From Cycloclasticus sp. symbiont of Bathymodiolus heckerae (lineage in GTDB: Bacteria; Pseudomonadota; Gammaproteobacteria; Methylococcales; Cycloclasticaceae): a stretch of DNA of 64,000 nucleotides. Of the stretch, positions 1 to 8,137 are shown one piece after another. A model generated the notes under the pieces. The model worked only from the letters and a program-made list of their open reading frames with translations. It did not search any database and was not told the origin of the DNA. How positions within the stretch are numbered: position 1 is the first letter of the stretch; each line of letters opens with the position of its first letter. Where the stretch lies: NCBI GenBank assembly GCA_002101235.1, contig LWTL01000116.1, forward strand, positions 1-64,000, in the 5' to 3' direction. Position numbers and translations under genes: made by a program.

Positions 1-33
1 AGGGGTAAATGTTGGTCTGCTTCTTCTCATCAT
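1..33 (-). CDS. possible start of an unidentified gene, cut by the left edge
   Basis: Reading the minus strand, an ATG-ATG pair at 33-28 follows an AAGGTGA ribosome-binding site by about 4-7 bases. Only about eleven codons are inside the window (MMRRSRPTFTP), so the product cannot be named. It would lie directly downstream of the LOG-family gene on the same strand. It may be real only because of the good ribosome-binding site; the coding stretch is too short to judge. Confidence 0.3.
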   Translation of the reverse strand, partial: MMRRSRPTFTP

Positions 34-123
34 GCGCTCACCTTTTTATCTTGAGATGAATAATATCACCTCTAATTAGGTGGCCAACTTAACTATGCCA
101 CTACAGTCACCTTCAGATATAGT

Positions 124-663
124 TCAAGAGGCCAATAAACTGTCTGAAAACCAGTCGAGTAAGCCACTCCAGAATTCTTCGTTAACGAGAATAATGGGAA
201 TTTTTCGTGATTTCCCCGTTTGAACTAAAGTGAGGATTTCAGCTAATTCATCAAGGGTGCCAAACCCACCAGGCAAGACGACATAGGCCGTCGCGTATTT
301 AACAAACATCACTTTTCGTGCAAAGAAGTGTCTGAAGTTCAGGCTAATGTCTTGGTATGGGTTGGAATGTTGTTCGTGAGGTAATTGAATGTTCAAACCA
401 ATGCTGGATGAAGAGCCTTTGAATGCGCCTTTGTTTGCCGCTTCCATGATGCCTGGCCCGCCACCGCTAATAACAGAAAATCCAGCATTGGATAAAGCTA
501 GCGCAATGGCTTCAGCGCGCTGATAATCCGGGTGATCTTCTTTTAGCCTTGCAGAGCCGTAGAGGCTAACCGCGGGTCGCACGTGCGATAGTTGTTCAAA
601 ACCGTCAACAAACTCGGCAATAATTTGAAAAACCTTCCATGCTTCGCGTTTTTGTTTACTCAT
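124..663 (-). CDS. LOG-family nucleotide phosphoribohydrolase-like protein, C-terminus probably lost
   Basis: A Rossmann-fold protein of the LOG/TIGR00730 family, whose members cleave nucleoside monophosphates to a base and ribose 5-phosphate. The 179-residue product has both family signatures: GGGPGIMEAAN at residues 67-77 and PGGFGTLDE at 131-139, which together form the phosphoribosyl-binding and catalytic site. Members of this longer subgroup usually continue about 40 residues beyond the point where this one stops. Reading past the TGA at 126-124 gives TIS, then an Asp and an EV in the register expected of the normal tail, with a second stop about 16 codons on. The active-site core is complete, so the short product might still fold. 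It is divergent from polA, with about 80 bases between the two starts. Confidence 0.8.
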   Translation of the reverse strand: MSKQKREAWKVFQIIAEFVDGFEQLSHVRPAVSLYGSARLKEDHPDYQRAEAIALALSNAGFSVISGGGPGIMEAANKGAFKGSSSSIGLNIQLPHEQHSNPYQDISLNFRHFFARKVMFVKYATAYVVLPGGFGTLDELAEILTLVQTGKSRKIPIILVNEEFWSGLLDWFSDSLLAS

Positions 664-710
664 AAATTACCTCGATATTTTTTGCATAACATGATTGTTG
701 ATACAGACAG

Positions 711-716
711 TATAAT
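711..716 (+). promoter_or_regulatory. -10 element upstream of polA
   Basis: A perfect TATAAT lies 30 bases upstream of the chosen polA ATG in the divergent gap with the LOG gene. No good -35 hexamer is visible at 16-18 bases, so the assignment rests on the -10 and its position alone. Confidence 0.35.
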
Positions 717-745
717 CCGCAATATAAAAAATATTGGATACTTTC

Positions 746-3466
746 ATGACGGATAAAACTTTGGTGTTGGTAGATGGCTCTTCTTACCTGTTTCGCGCTT
801 ATCACGCATTGCCTTTATTAACGAATTCAAAGGGTGAATATACCAATGCTATTTTGGGTGTCACCAATATGCTTAAAAAATTGATGAGCACGTACCCTGA
901 TGCTTATTTTGGGGTGATCTTTGATGCGCCAGGTAAGACGTTTCGTAATGATATGTATCCGGAATATAAGGCGAATAGAACATCTATGCCGGAGGAGCTT
1001 CGGGAGCAAATTAAACCTTTGCACGAGTTGATAAAAGCGATGGGCTTGCCGTTAGTAATGGAATCTGGCGTTGAGGCAGACGATGTGATTGGTACACTGG
1101 CTGTGCAGGCAGAAACGGCGGGCTTGAGCGTTATTATCTCAACCGGCGATAAAGATATTGCGCAGATGGTGACGGACAAAATTTCATTGATCAACACGAT
1201 GAATAATCAATGGTTAGATGTTGAAGGCGTAAAAGAAAAGTTTGGCGTGCCACCTGAGAGAATTATTGATTATTTAGCCTTGATGGGCGATACATCGGAT
1301 AACATTCCTGGCGTTCCAAAAGTGGGGCCGAAAACGGCAGCGAAGTGGTTGAATCAGTTTGGTACGCTAGATGATATTATTGCTAGAGCTGATGAAGTGA
1401 AAGGCAAGGTGGGTGAAAGCTTACGAGAGCATTTAGATGCGATTCCATTGTCGAAAAAACTGGTAACCATTCGTTGTGATGTGCCATTAAACGAAGCGCC
1501 GACAGATCTAATCCGTACGGAGCCAAGTGTTGATGAGTTATATGGAATGGTGAGCCATTTCGAATTTAACACATGGTTACGGCAGTTAAGCGCAGAAACG
1601 AGCGCGAAGCCAGCAAAAGTCGTTGTTACTGAAGAAGAGCCGTTGCCGCCAGTGGTAGAGTTAAAAGTAGATACCGTGTTTGATGAAGAAAGCTTTAATG
1701 CGTGGTTAGAAAAGCTATCAAAGGCTGAGTTATTTGCGTTTGATACGGAAACAACGAATTTGGATTACACCAAAGCTTTAGTCGTAGGTGTTTCGTTTTC
1801 CGTAGAAGCAGGCCACGCTGCGTATGTGCCACTTGCACATAATTACCCAGGTGCGCCAGAGCAATTATCAAGACAGTGGGTTTTAGATCAGTTGAAGCCG
1901 TTGCTAGAATCTGAAGCTGTTTATAAAGTCGGTCAAAATCTTAAATATGATGCGAATGTGTTGGCAAATCACGATATTGTCTTGAAAGGTATTAAGCACG
2001 ACACGATGCTGCAGTCCTACGTTTTTAATAGCACCGCAACACGGCATAATATGGATGCGTTAGCTGATAAATATCTTGGCCAACAAACGATTCATTACGA
2101 AGAGGTAGCAGGAAAGGGGGCGAAGCAGATTTGTTTTGACCAAGTGCCCGTTGAAATTGCAGCGCCTTATGCAGCAGAAGATGCGGATATTACTTTGCGT
2201 TTGCATCAGCAGCTTTTTTCTAAGTTAGAAAAAATAGATACCTTAAAAAAGGTGTATGAAACTATTGAAATTCCTTTAGTGCCGGTGTTGGCGCGTATGG
2301 AGCAAACGGGAGTGTTGGTTGATGAGCAAATGTTGCTCCAGCAAAGCGGCGAATTGTCGGTCAAAATTCAGGCGTTGGAAACACAGGCGCATCACGTAGC
2401 GGAGCAGCCCTTTAATTTGGGTTCGCCAAAGCAAATACAGGAGATCCTTTACGATAAGTTAGGTTTGCCAGTGCTGAAAAAAACACCAAAAGGCCAGCCA
2501 TCTACGGCAGAAAGTGTGCTTCAAGATTTGGCGGTGGACTTTCCGTTACCGCGTCTTATTTTGGAGCATCGTAGCTTAAGTAAATTGCGTTCAACGTATA
2601 CCGATAAATTGCCTAAGCAGATAAACCCAGTGACGGGTCGGGTTCATACTTCGTATCACCAAGCGGTAGCTGCAACGGGGCGCTTGTCATCGTCAGATCC
2701 TAATTTGCAAAACATACCTGTGCGTAGCGAAGAGGGTCGTCGTATTCGCCAAGCTTTTATTGCCGATGAGGGCTGCACAGTGTTAGCAGCAGATTACTCT
2801 CAAATTGAATTACGCATCATGGCGCATTTATCGCAAGATGCAGGGCTTCTTCAAGCGTTTAAAGAGGGGCTGGATGTACACAAAGCCACGGCGGCAGAAG
2901 TGTTCGGTGTTGCTTTAGATCAAGTTGAGGGTCATCAGCGTCGTTCAGCAAAAGCGATTAACTTTGGTTTAATTTATGGTATGTCTGCTTTTGGTTTGGC
3001 GAAACAACTAGATATTGATCGCGGTGCGGCGCAAGGTTATATAAACCTGTATTTTCAGCGCTACCCCGGTGTTAAGGAATATATGGATGAAACGCGTGAA
3101 TTGGCACGTGAACAAGGCTATGTAGAAACGTTATTTGGAAGACGTTTGTATTTGCCAGATATTAATGCGAAAAATGGCCAGCGTCGGCAATATGCTGAAA
3201 GAACGGCGATTAATGCGCCCATGCAGGGCACAGCAGCGGATATTATTAAGTTAGCCATGCTGTCGGTAGATGAGTGGTTGCAAACAGATAAGCCAGCGGT
3301 TCGCATGGTGATGCAGGTACATGATGAATTGGTGTTTGAAGTAGAAAATAGCTATTTAGGGCAGGCCAAAGAAATTATTCAGCAAAAAATGAGCGGGGCA
3401 GCAACCCTAGATGTGCCGCTTATTGTTGATGTGGGCGTCGGTAAAAATTGGGACGAAGCGCATTAG
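746..3466 (+). CDS. polA: DNA polymerase I
   Basis: Replicative repair polymerase that removes RNA primers and fills gaps. The 906 residues match the usual length and carry all three parts: the N-terminal 5'-3' flap nuclease (LVDGSSYLFRAYHALP near the start, then the GDKD and MGDTSDNIPGVPKVGPKTA helix-hairpin-helix region), the 3'-5' proofreading exonuclease with its FDTETT motif near residue 330, and the polymerase domain with DYSQIELR (motif A), RRSAKAINFGLIYG (motif B) and QVHDELVFEV (motif C). I chose the ATG at 746 over an in-frame TTG four codons upstream because family members begin MTDKTLVLVDGS-like. A strong terminator follows directly. Confidence 0.98.
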   Translation: MTDKTLVLVDGSSYLFRAYHALPLLTNSKGEYTNAILGVTNMLKKLMSTYPDAYFGVIFDAPGKTFRNDMYPEYKANRTSMPEELREQIKPLHELIKAMGLPLVMESGVEADDVIGTLAVQAETAGLSVIISTGDKDIAQMVTDKISLINTMNNQWLDVEGVKEKFGVPPERIIDYLALMGDTSDNIPGVPKVGPKTAAKWLNQFGTLDDIIARADEVKGKVGESLREHLDAIPLSKKLVTIRCDVPLNEAPTDLIRTEPSVDELYGMVSHFEFNTWLRQLSAETSAKPAKVVVTEEEPLPPVVELKVDTVFDEESFNAWLEKLSKAELFAFDTETTNLDYTKALVVGVSFSVEAGHAAYVPLAHNYPGAPEQLSRQWVLDQLKPLLESEAVYKVGQNLKYDANVLANHDIVLKGIKHDTMLQSYVFNSTATRHNMDALADKYLGQQTIHYEEVAGKGAKQICFDQVPVEIAAPYAAEDADITLRLHQQLFSKLEKIDTLKKVYETIEIPLVPVLARMEQTGVLVDEQMLLQQSGELSVKIQALETQAHHVAEQPFNLGSPKQIQEILYDKLGLPVLKKTPKGQPSTAESVLQDLAVDFPLPRLILEHRSLSKLRSTYTDKLPKQINPVTGRVHTSYHQAVAATGRLSSSDPNLQNIPVRSEEGRRIRQAFIADEGCTVLAADYSQIELRIMAHLSQDAGLLQAFKEGLDVHKATAAEVFGVALDQVEGHQRRSAKAINFGLIYGMSAFGLAKQLDIDRGAAQGYINLYFQRYPGVKEYMDETRELAREQGYVETLFGRRLYLPDINAKNGQRRQYAERTAINAPMQGTAADIIKLAMLSVDEWLQTDKPAVRMVMQVHDELVFEVENSYLGQAKEIIQQKMSGAATLDVPLIVDVGVGKNWDEAH

Positions 3467-3480
3467 TGAAAATAATAAAA

Positions 3481-3516
3481 AGCCCCGTTACTGTCTTCAG
3501 TAACGGGGCTTTTTTA
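3481..3516 (+). terminator. rho-independent terminator after polA
   Basis: A perfect 13-bp stem (AGCCCCGTTACTG with its complement) with a four-base loop is followed by six T residues, 14 bases after the polA stop. It isolates polA from the plus-strand transcript predicted further down, before engB. Confidence 0.92.
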
Positions 3517-3575
3517 TAGCCTGGTGTTGCTAATGTACAAGCTTCATGCGAACGATAAAGCTGTTTTGTTAGGCT

Positions 3576-4085
3576 TTATTCAGTAGCGCCTTCAAGCATT
3601 GCTTTAAGGTTATCCAATCCGCCACGGTAAATGCCGCTAACGCCTTTTTCTATATCAGCTGCTGCTGCGCCATTAACAGTGTTGAAGCTACCCATCCAAA
3701 CGAGTGATGAGCCGCCGTTACCATTATCGCGAACTGAAAACCAAGAAATGTAATTTTCAACAGGTAAAACGGCTGGGTCAACTTTGTTTATTTTATAAGT
3801 GAAGTTTGTGTGTTCGTCGTTGAAGCGTACTAGCTCTTCAGTAATGGTTGGGCCGCCTAAATCTAAAACGCGAACGCTACCAGGGTGGTTACCGTTAGTA
3901 TTTGTAGAAGCAATAACACCTGGGTGCCAGCTATGTAAATTGCCAAAGTCCTTTGATGCGGCCCAAACTGTAGCAGGGCTTGCTGCGATTTCTACCTTTT
4001 CTGTGACAGAAGCACTTTCTGCAAAAGTACTGGATGCGAACATAGCAAGTATGAGCGATGTTAGTAAACGGAATGACTTGGTCAT
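3576..4085 (-). CDS. exported SRPBCC (polyketide cyclase/dehydrase-like) protein
   Basis: A 169-residue protein with a signal peptide (hydrophobic stretch then SSTFAES, cleavage near residue 22), so probably periplasmic. The remainder looks like the START/SRPBCC fold: VTEKVEIAASPATVWAASKD at the start of the domain, then NLHSWHPGV, RVLDLGGPTITEELV and a C-terminal helix with GIYRGGLDNLKAMLE. Such domains bind hydrophobic ligands; the ligand here cannot be inferred. It is a single-gene unit between polA and the predicted small RNA and is not conserved in that position in the gammaproteobacteria I know. TCTCCTC on the plus strand just upstream of its ATG is its ribosome-binding site. Confidence 0.75.
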   Translation of the reverse strand: MTKSFRLLTSLILAMFASSTFAESASVTEKVEIAASPATVWAASKDFGNLHSWHPGVIASTNTNGNHPGSVRVLDLGGPTITEELVRFNDEHTNFTYKINKVDPAVLPVENYISWFSVRDNGNGGSSLVWMGSFNTVNGAAAADIEKGVSGIYRGGLDNLKAMLEGATE

Positions 4086-4212
4086 TATTATCTCCTCAGA
4101 TGATTGTTTTTGTGTGGCTATAAAAGTTAGCGTTGGTTATGTTGCCATAGTGTTATACATATAGCAAAGCGTAGGAATTTAAGGGCTGATATGGAATGTA
4201 AAAATTGAAAGT

Positions 4213-4239
4213 GAACTTTTTATGAAAGATCCAGTCTAT
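4213..4239 (+). promoter_or_regulatory. sigma-E/AlgU-like promoter for the small RNA
   Basis: GAACTT at 4213-4218, a 16-base spacer and TCTAT at 4235-4239 match the extracytoplasmic-stress sigma factor pattern GAACTT-N16/17-TCnnA. Transcription would begin around 4246. Pseudomonas ErsA, in the same genomic position, is known to depend on AlgU. I see no equally good sigma-70 promoter here. Confidence 0.5.
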
Positions 4240-4245
4240 TGATTG

Positions 4246-4359
4246 TATCTGTATAGATATGCTTGCTCATTTCCCCCTCCCCTTGAGCAGGTTTTTTCGG
4301 TTAGCTATAACCGGATCTTTTTAAGCCCTAGAGTTATAAATAACCTAGGGCTTTTTTTT
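4246..4359 (+). ncRNA. candidate small regulatory RNA between polA and engB (Spot 42/ErsA position)
   Basis: A transcript of roughly 114 nt is predicted from the sigma-E-like promoter upstream and a strong intrinsic terminator. The sequence folds as three hairpins. The first (TGCTCA at 4264-4269 with TGAGCA at 4284-4289) displays a loop of C residues containing CCCCCTCCCC, suited to pairing with purine-rich ribosome-binding sites. The second is CGGTTA/TAACCG at 4298-4313, followed by a short U tract. The third is the terminator. No protein-coding gene on this strand needs that terminator: polA has its own, and both neighbours run on the minus strand. Known facts: Spot 42 (enterics, vibrios) and ErsA (Pseudomonas) sit between polA and engB. 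That this RNA is their functional counterpart is inference; I recognise position and architecture, not primary sequence. Confidence 0.62.
4323..4359 (+). terminator. terminator of the polA-engB small RNA
   Basis: AAGCCCTAG at 4323-4331 pairs with CTAGGGCTT at 4345-4353, and the stem continues inward as GTTAT/ATAAC, leaving a tiny loop. It is followed by eight T residues on the plus strand only. On the minus strand the same hairpin lacks a U tract, so it serves a plus-strand transcript although it overlaps the last codons of engB. Confidence 0.85.
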
Positions 4360-4968
4360 GTCTGCGGTATTTGTCACATTTAAATGATTATCTAACCAGT
4401 TATGTAGTTGCTCAATACCTTCTTTTTTAAGGGAAGAAAAGAGTTCTACCTGAACATTGGCATTCAAATCGTTTAAAAGTTTTTGTGCTGCAAAGAGAGT
4501 GTTCTTTGCATTGTTGCGATTGAGTTTGTCGGCCTTTGTTAGGGCGACGAAAACATCTAAGTTCAAATGGTTGGCGTAGCTAATCATTTGCAAGTCATAT
4601 TCTCCAAGCGAGCGGCGAATATCAACTAAAAGTACGAGGCCATTAAGCGCTTTTCTTTTTTCCAAATAGCGCTCTAGTTCTTTTTGCCATTGTTGTTGAA
4701 TGCGCGGAGGCACTTTGGCATACCCATACCCGGGTAAGTCGACTAAGCAGCGGTGCTCGTCAAGCTTGAAGTAGACAAGGTGCTGAGTCCTTCCGGGTGT
4801 TTTACTGGTTCTAGCTAGGCTTTTTTGATGCGTCAGAGTGTTGATAGCGCTAGATTTCCCCGCATTAGACCTGCCAGCGAAGGCGACTTCGTATTCAATA
4901 CCTTCAGGTGTTGTGTTTAGGCTTGGTGCGTTGAGTAAATATTCTGCACGGTGATAAAGAGGGTTCAT
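4345..4968 (-). CDS. engB: ribosome biogenesis GTPase EngB (YsxC/YihA)
   Basis: A 207-residue GTPase needed for assembly of the large ribosomal subunit. The nucleotide-binding motifs are in order: G1 GRSNAGKSS at residues 32-40, G2 region TSKTPGRTQ at 54-62, G3 DLPGYGYA at 77-84 and G4 TKAD at 144-147. Length and start are typical for the family. Its 3' end overlaps the small RNA terminator on the other strand by about 15 bases, so the two transcripts converge and share the hairpin region. Confidence 0.96.
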   Translation of the reverse strand: MNPLYHRAEYLLNAPSLNTTPEGIEYEVAFAGRSNAGKSSAINTLTHQKSLARTSKTPGRTQHLVYFKLDEHRCLVDLPGYGYAKVPPRIQQQWQKELERYLEKRKALNGLVLLVDIRRSLGEYDLQMISYANHLNLDVFVALTKADKLNRNNAKNTLFAAQKLLNDLNANVQVELFSSLKKEGIEQLHNWLDNHLNVTNTADKKKP

Positions 4969-5117
4969 GTGTATTTTATAGGGATATTAAAGTCGCGCTT
5001 ATTGTACCGGAGTGAGACTTTCAGTGTCTGCAACAACAAATGTGACATAAAAAGGATAAACTCGAAGGGGAATTATTGTAAAATTACAAGTTAGATAAAT
5101 CTATTGGAGGAATATAC

Positions 5118-5420
5118 ATGAATAAGATTTCGTTAGTGATCGCAATTTTAGTGTTATTTGTTTCAGGCAGTGTAGTTGCTGGTGATGTGGCTGCGGGTAA
5201 AGCAAAGGCCGCACAGTGTGCTGCTTGTCATGGTGCTGCAGGTATGAGCCCAATGGGGCTTTATCCTAATTTGGCAGGCCAAAAAGAGCAGTATTTGGTA
5301 AAGCAAATGAATGATTTTCGTTCAGGTTCACGTAAAGACCCTACGATGCAAGCAATGGTTGGTGCTTTATCAGATGATGATGTGGCAAACCTTGCAGCAT
5401 TTTATGCGGGTATTAAATAG
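5118..5420 (+). CDS. small monohaem cytochrome c (c5/c553 type)
   Basis: A periplasmic electron carrier of 100 residues. It has a signal peptide (cleavage near residue 21, VVA-GD), a single haem-attachment motif CAACH at 34-38, the NLAGQK segment typical of cytochromes c4/c5, and a probable distal ligand Met78 in DPTMQAM. TTGGAGG ends about nine bases before the ATG. It is followed after 19 bases by a dihaem cytochrome c4, so the two are likely co-transcribed and may feed the same terminal oxidase. Pseudomonas has a similar small cytochrome beside cytochrome c4 next to engB. Confidence 0.92.
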   Translation: MNKISLVIAILVLFVSGSVVAGDVAAGKAKAAQCAACHGAAGMSPMGLYPNLAGQKEQYLVKQMNDFRSGSRKDPTMQAMVGALSDDDVANLAAFYAGIK

Positions 5421-5439
5421 ATAGTTAGAGTTGGAAATA

Positions 5440-6048
5440 ATGATGAAATTAAATGTATTAGTGGTTTGTTTTTTGGGTGTTTTAATGTCAACGAGTTCTT
5501 TTGCGGTAGGTGATATTGAGGCAGGGCGAGCAAAAGCAGCCATGTGTGCAGGTTGCCATGGGAAAAATGGCAACAGTAATAACCCTGTATGGCCAAAGCT
5601 CGCAGGGCAGCATGCTTTTTATGTTGAAAAAGAATTGCATGACTTTCAAAACGGTAAGCGTAAAGACGCGACAATGGCGCCAATGGCGGCGGGTTTAGAC
5701 GGTGTTGATATAGAAAATTTGGCTGCGTTTTTTGCTAGCGTTCCTTCCACAGTTGAAGCAGCGAGCGCGGATAAAATTAAGTTAGGTGAGAAAATCTACC
5801 GCGCAGGAAAAGTAGATAATGGCTTGCCTGCTTGTATTGCGTGTCATGGTCCTAATGGTGCAGGTAGTGCGCCGGCACGGTTCCCTCGAATTGGCGGGCA
5901 GCATGCAGCATATTTATCTAAAGCGCTAAAAGACTTTAAAGCAGAAACACGTGACAATGATCATCAAGCGATGATGCGTGATATTGCTGGCCGTATGAAC
6001 AATAAAGAAATTGAAGCGGTTTCATCGTATATCTCAGGGTTACACTAA
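5440..6048 (+). CDS. dihaem cytochrome c4
   Basis: Periplasmic dihaem cytochrome c4, which passes electrons from the bc1 complex to terminal oxidases. It has a signal peptide of about 22 residues and two similar halves, each with one haem motif: CAGCH at 36-40 and CIACH at 132-136, and one KLAGQHA- or RIGGQHA-type segment. I place the start at the ATG at 5440; an in-frame TTG three codons earlier is less likely, and the ATG at 5443 is equally possible. The product is about 202 residues, normal for the family. A terminator follows. Confidence 0.93.
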   Translation: MMKLNVLVVCFLGVLMSTSSFAVGDIEAGRAKAAMCAGCHGKNGNSNNPVWPKLAGQHAFYVEKELHDFQNGKRKDATMAPMAAGLDGVDIENLAAFFASVPSTVEAASADKIKLGEKIYRAGKVDNGLPACIACHGPNGAGSAPARFPRIGGQHAAYLSKALKDFKAETRDNDHQAMMRDIAGRMNNKEIEAVSSYISGLH

Positions 6049-6067
6049 ACCAACGCTTTTTTGTGAA

Positions 6068-6092
6068 GAGGGCAACTTTGTTGCCCTTTTTC
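6068..6092 (+). terminator. terminator after cytochrome c4
   Basis: AGGGCAAC and GTTGCCCT form an 8-bp stem around a short loop, followed by a T-rich run, 20 bases past the stop codon. It separates the cytochrome genes from resB. Confidence 0.8.
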
Positions 6093-6138
6093 TTTTAGGC
6101 TAATGGCCGCTCAATACGGGCCTTATTAGGCGTTATTT

Positions 6139-8127
6139 ATGAACAATCAGTCATCCTCCATAGAGCGTACACCGCTAAAAACTTCCGCTTTACTGTTGAA
6201 GTTCTTAGGTTCAATGAACTTGGCAATAACATTGTTGGTGGCGCTTTCAGTTTCGTCCATTATCGGTACAGTTTTACAACAAAATCAGCCGTATACAGAT
6301 TACATTATAAAATTTGGACCCTTTTGGTTTGAGGTGTTTAAACAAATAGGTTTATACGATGTTTATTCATCCAGTTGGTTCCTATTTATTTTATTCTTTT
6401 TGGTGCTGTCGACGAGTACGTGTATTTATAGGAATGCGCCGAATATGCTGCGTGAAATGCGCGAATACAGGCAAACTATCCAGCTTAAAACGTTAGAAAA
6501 CTATTCAAATAGCCATACATGGGAATTGAGCCAGTCAACGACTGATGCAAAACATGTAGCGGAAAGCTTGTTTAAGCATAATGGCTTTAGTTCACGTTTG
6601 AAAGAAGGTGATAGCAATACACTTGTTGCTGGAATGAAGGGTGGCGGCAGTCGACTGGGCTATTTATTGACTCATTTGGCCATTGTGTTTATTTGTATTG
6701 GCGGCTTGATTGATGGGAATGCCATTTTAAAAGCACGAGAAATGCTGGGGCAGATTGTGCCAGAGACTCGAAACATTCCTGCTAGCGAAGTTCCGAAGAT
6801 TAGCCACTTAGGTTTAAATAATTTGTCGTTTAGGGGCAGTGTTTCGGTGCCAGAGGGGAGCCGAACAGACGTTTTATTTATTAATTATAAAGATGGCTAT
6901 CTGGTGCAAGGGTTGCCGTTTTCGGTTGAAGTAAAGGATTTTAGGATTGAACACTATGATAGTGGGCAACCAAAATCTTTTGAAAGTGATCTACTTATTC
7001 ATGATGACAGATTGGAAAAACCGTTAGAGCAAACCATTTCTGTTAATTATCCATTAATCTACGACGGGTATTCTATCTACCAAGCTAGTTTTTCTGATGG
7101 TGGCTCAGAATTGGAGTTTCTTACTTGGCCATTAAAGGGTGTTAATGAAGAGTCTAAAAAGATAAAGATTAGAGTAGGTGATGATTTGCCGATGACGTTA
7201 TTTAATGAATCGTGGATATTGGAAATGTCTAATTTCAGGTTGTTTAATATTAACCCATCTGACGACCCGTCTAAAAAGTTTAAAAATGACGGTCCGAGCG
7301 TGCAGTTCAAAATGCGCAATAAAACAGGTGAAGCGAAAGAATTTGTTAACTATATGGTTCCTGTAGAAAGGGATGGCGCTTATTATTACTTAAGTGGTGT
7401 GCGTAGTTCGCCAGCCGAAGAGTTTCGCTATTTGTATATTCCCATGGATGATGCAGGCAGCATTAATCGTTTCATGAAGTATTTACATGCATTGAACGAT
7501 AAGGAAGTTTTGCAAAAAATAGCGGCCAAGCAAAACTTCTCTGGATCATCGTTACCATCGAATGATGCGGCAAAATTGAATGAGGCAATGATTAGGTTGG
7601 CAGGTTTGTTTGCTGAAAATGGTATGGAAGGTGTTATCAAGCAAGTCGAAGAGAGTGTCCCCCAGGATAAGCGCGAAGAGGTAACGGAGCTTTATGTCAG
7701 AGTGCTTCAACAAATGTTAGGTGCCGTATATGTTGAAGTGTTAATGGACGAAGGTGTTGATGTGAGTTTGGGTGTTGACGAAGGGAAAGCTGCTTTTTTT
7801 GATGCAGCATCGGCGGCCATTGGTGCTATCGGACGTTATGGCTCGCCTGTTTATTTTCAGCTGTCTAGCTTTGTTCATAAACAAGCAAGTGGGTTGCAAA
7901 TTGCCAAAGCACCCGGTAAAAACTTGGTATACCCGGGTTGTGCCATGTTGATTTTAGGCGTATTTTTAATGTTTTATGCGCCGCAACAACGTTTATGGGT
8001 TTGGTTGGAGCCAACAGATGATGGCGTGAAGTTTGTTTTAGCCGGGCATGCAATTAGAAATAAGATGGATTTCGAGCAACAATACGAAAAAATTCAAGCA
8101 CAGTTTGATCGTGTTTTAACAAGTTAG
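6139..8127 (+). CDS. resB: cytochrome c biogenesis protein ResB (Ccs1)
   Basis: One half of the System II haem-handling complex that attaches haem to apocytochromes c on the periplasmic side. The 662-residue protein has three N-terminal membrane segments (about residues 29-47, 80-97 and 172-192), a large periplasmic region and a fourth membrane segment near residue 600 (YPGCAMLILGVFLMFYAPQ), the usual ResB layout. The stretch around residues 440-560 is a helical insertion seen in many proteobacterial ResB proteins. It precedes ccsB by 10 bases, so both halves are co-transcribed. Confidence 0.93.
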   Translation: MNNQSSSIERTPLKTSALLLKFLGSMNLAITLLVALSVSSIIGTVLQQNQPYTDYIIKFGPFWFEVFKQIGLYDVYSSSWFLFILFFLVLSTSTCIYRNAPNMLREMREYRQTIQLKTLENYSNSHTWELSQSTTDAKHVAESLFKHNGFSSRLKEGDSNTLVAGMKGGGSRLGYLLTHLAIVFICIGGLIDGNAILKAREMLGQIVPETRNIPASEVPKISHLGLNNLSFRGSVSVPEGSRTDVLFINYKDGYLVQGLPFSVEVKDFRIEHYDSGQPKSFESDLLIHDDRLEKPLEQTISVNYPLIYDGYSIYQASFSDGGSELEFLTWPLKGVNEESKKIKIRVGDDLPMTLFNESWILEMSNFRLFNINPSDDPSKKFKNDGPSVQFKMRNKTGEAKEFVNYMVPVERDGAYYYLSGVRSSPAEEFRYLYIPMDDAGSINRFMKYLHALNDKEVLQKIAAKQNFSGSSLPSNDAAKLNEAMIRLAGLFAENGMEGVIKQVEESVPQDKREEVTELYVRVLQQMLGAVYVEVLMDEGVDVSLGVDEGKAAFFDAASAAIGAIGRYGSPVYFQLSSFVHKQASGLQIAKAPGKNLVYPGCAMLILGVFLMFYAPQQRLWVWLEPTDDGVKFVLAGHAIRNKMDFEQQYEKIQAQFDRVLTS

Positions 8128-8137
8128 GGTAGTTACT

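Noticed and set aside
4246-4359. Direct identity with E. coli Spot 42
   Set aside because: Position and size agree, but I see no clear sequence similarity to Spot 42, so only a positional counterpart is claimed.
5076-5089. TTGTA-N4-TACAA palindrome before the cytochrome genes, possibly an FNR-type site
   Set aside because: The spacing fits FNR/CRP-family sites, but the arms differ from TTGAT/ATCAA at two positions each, and the position relative to any promoter is unclear.
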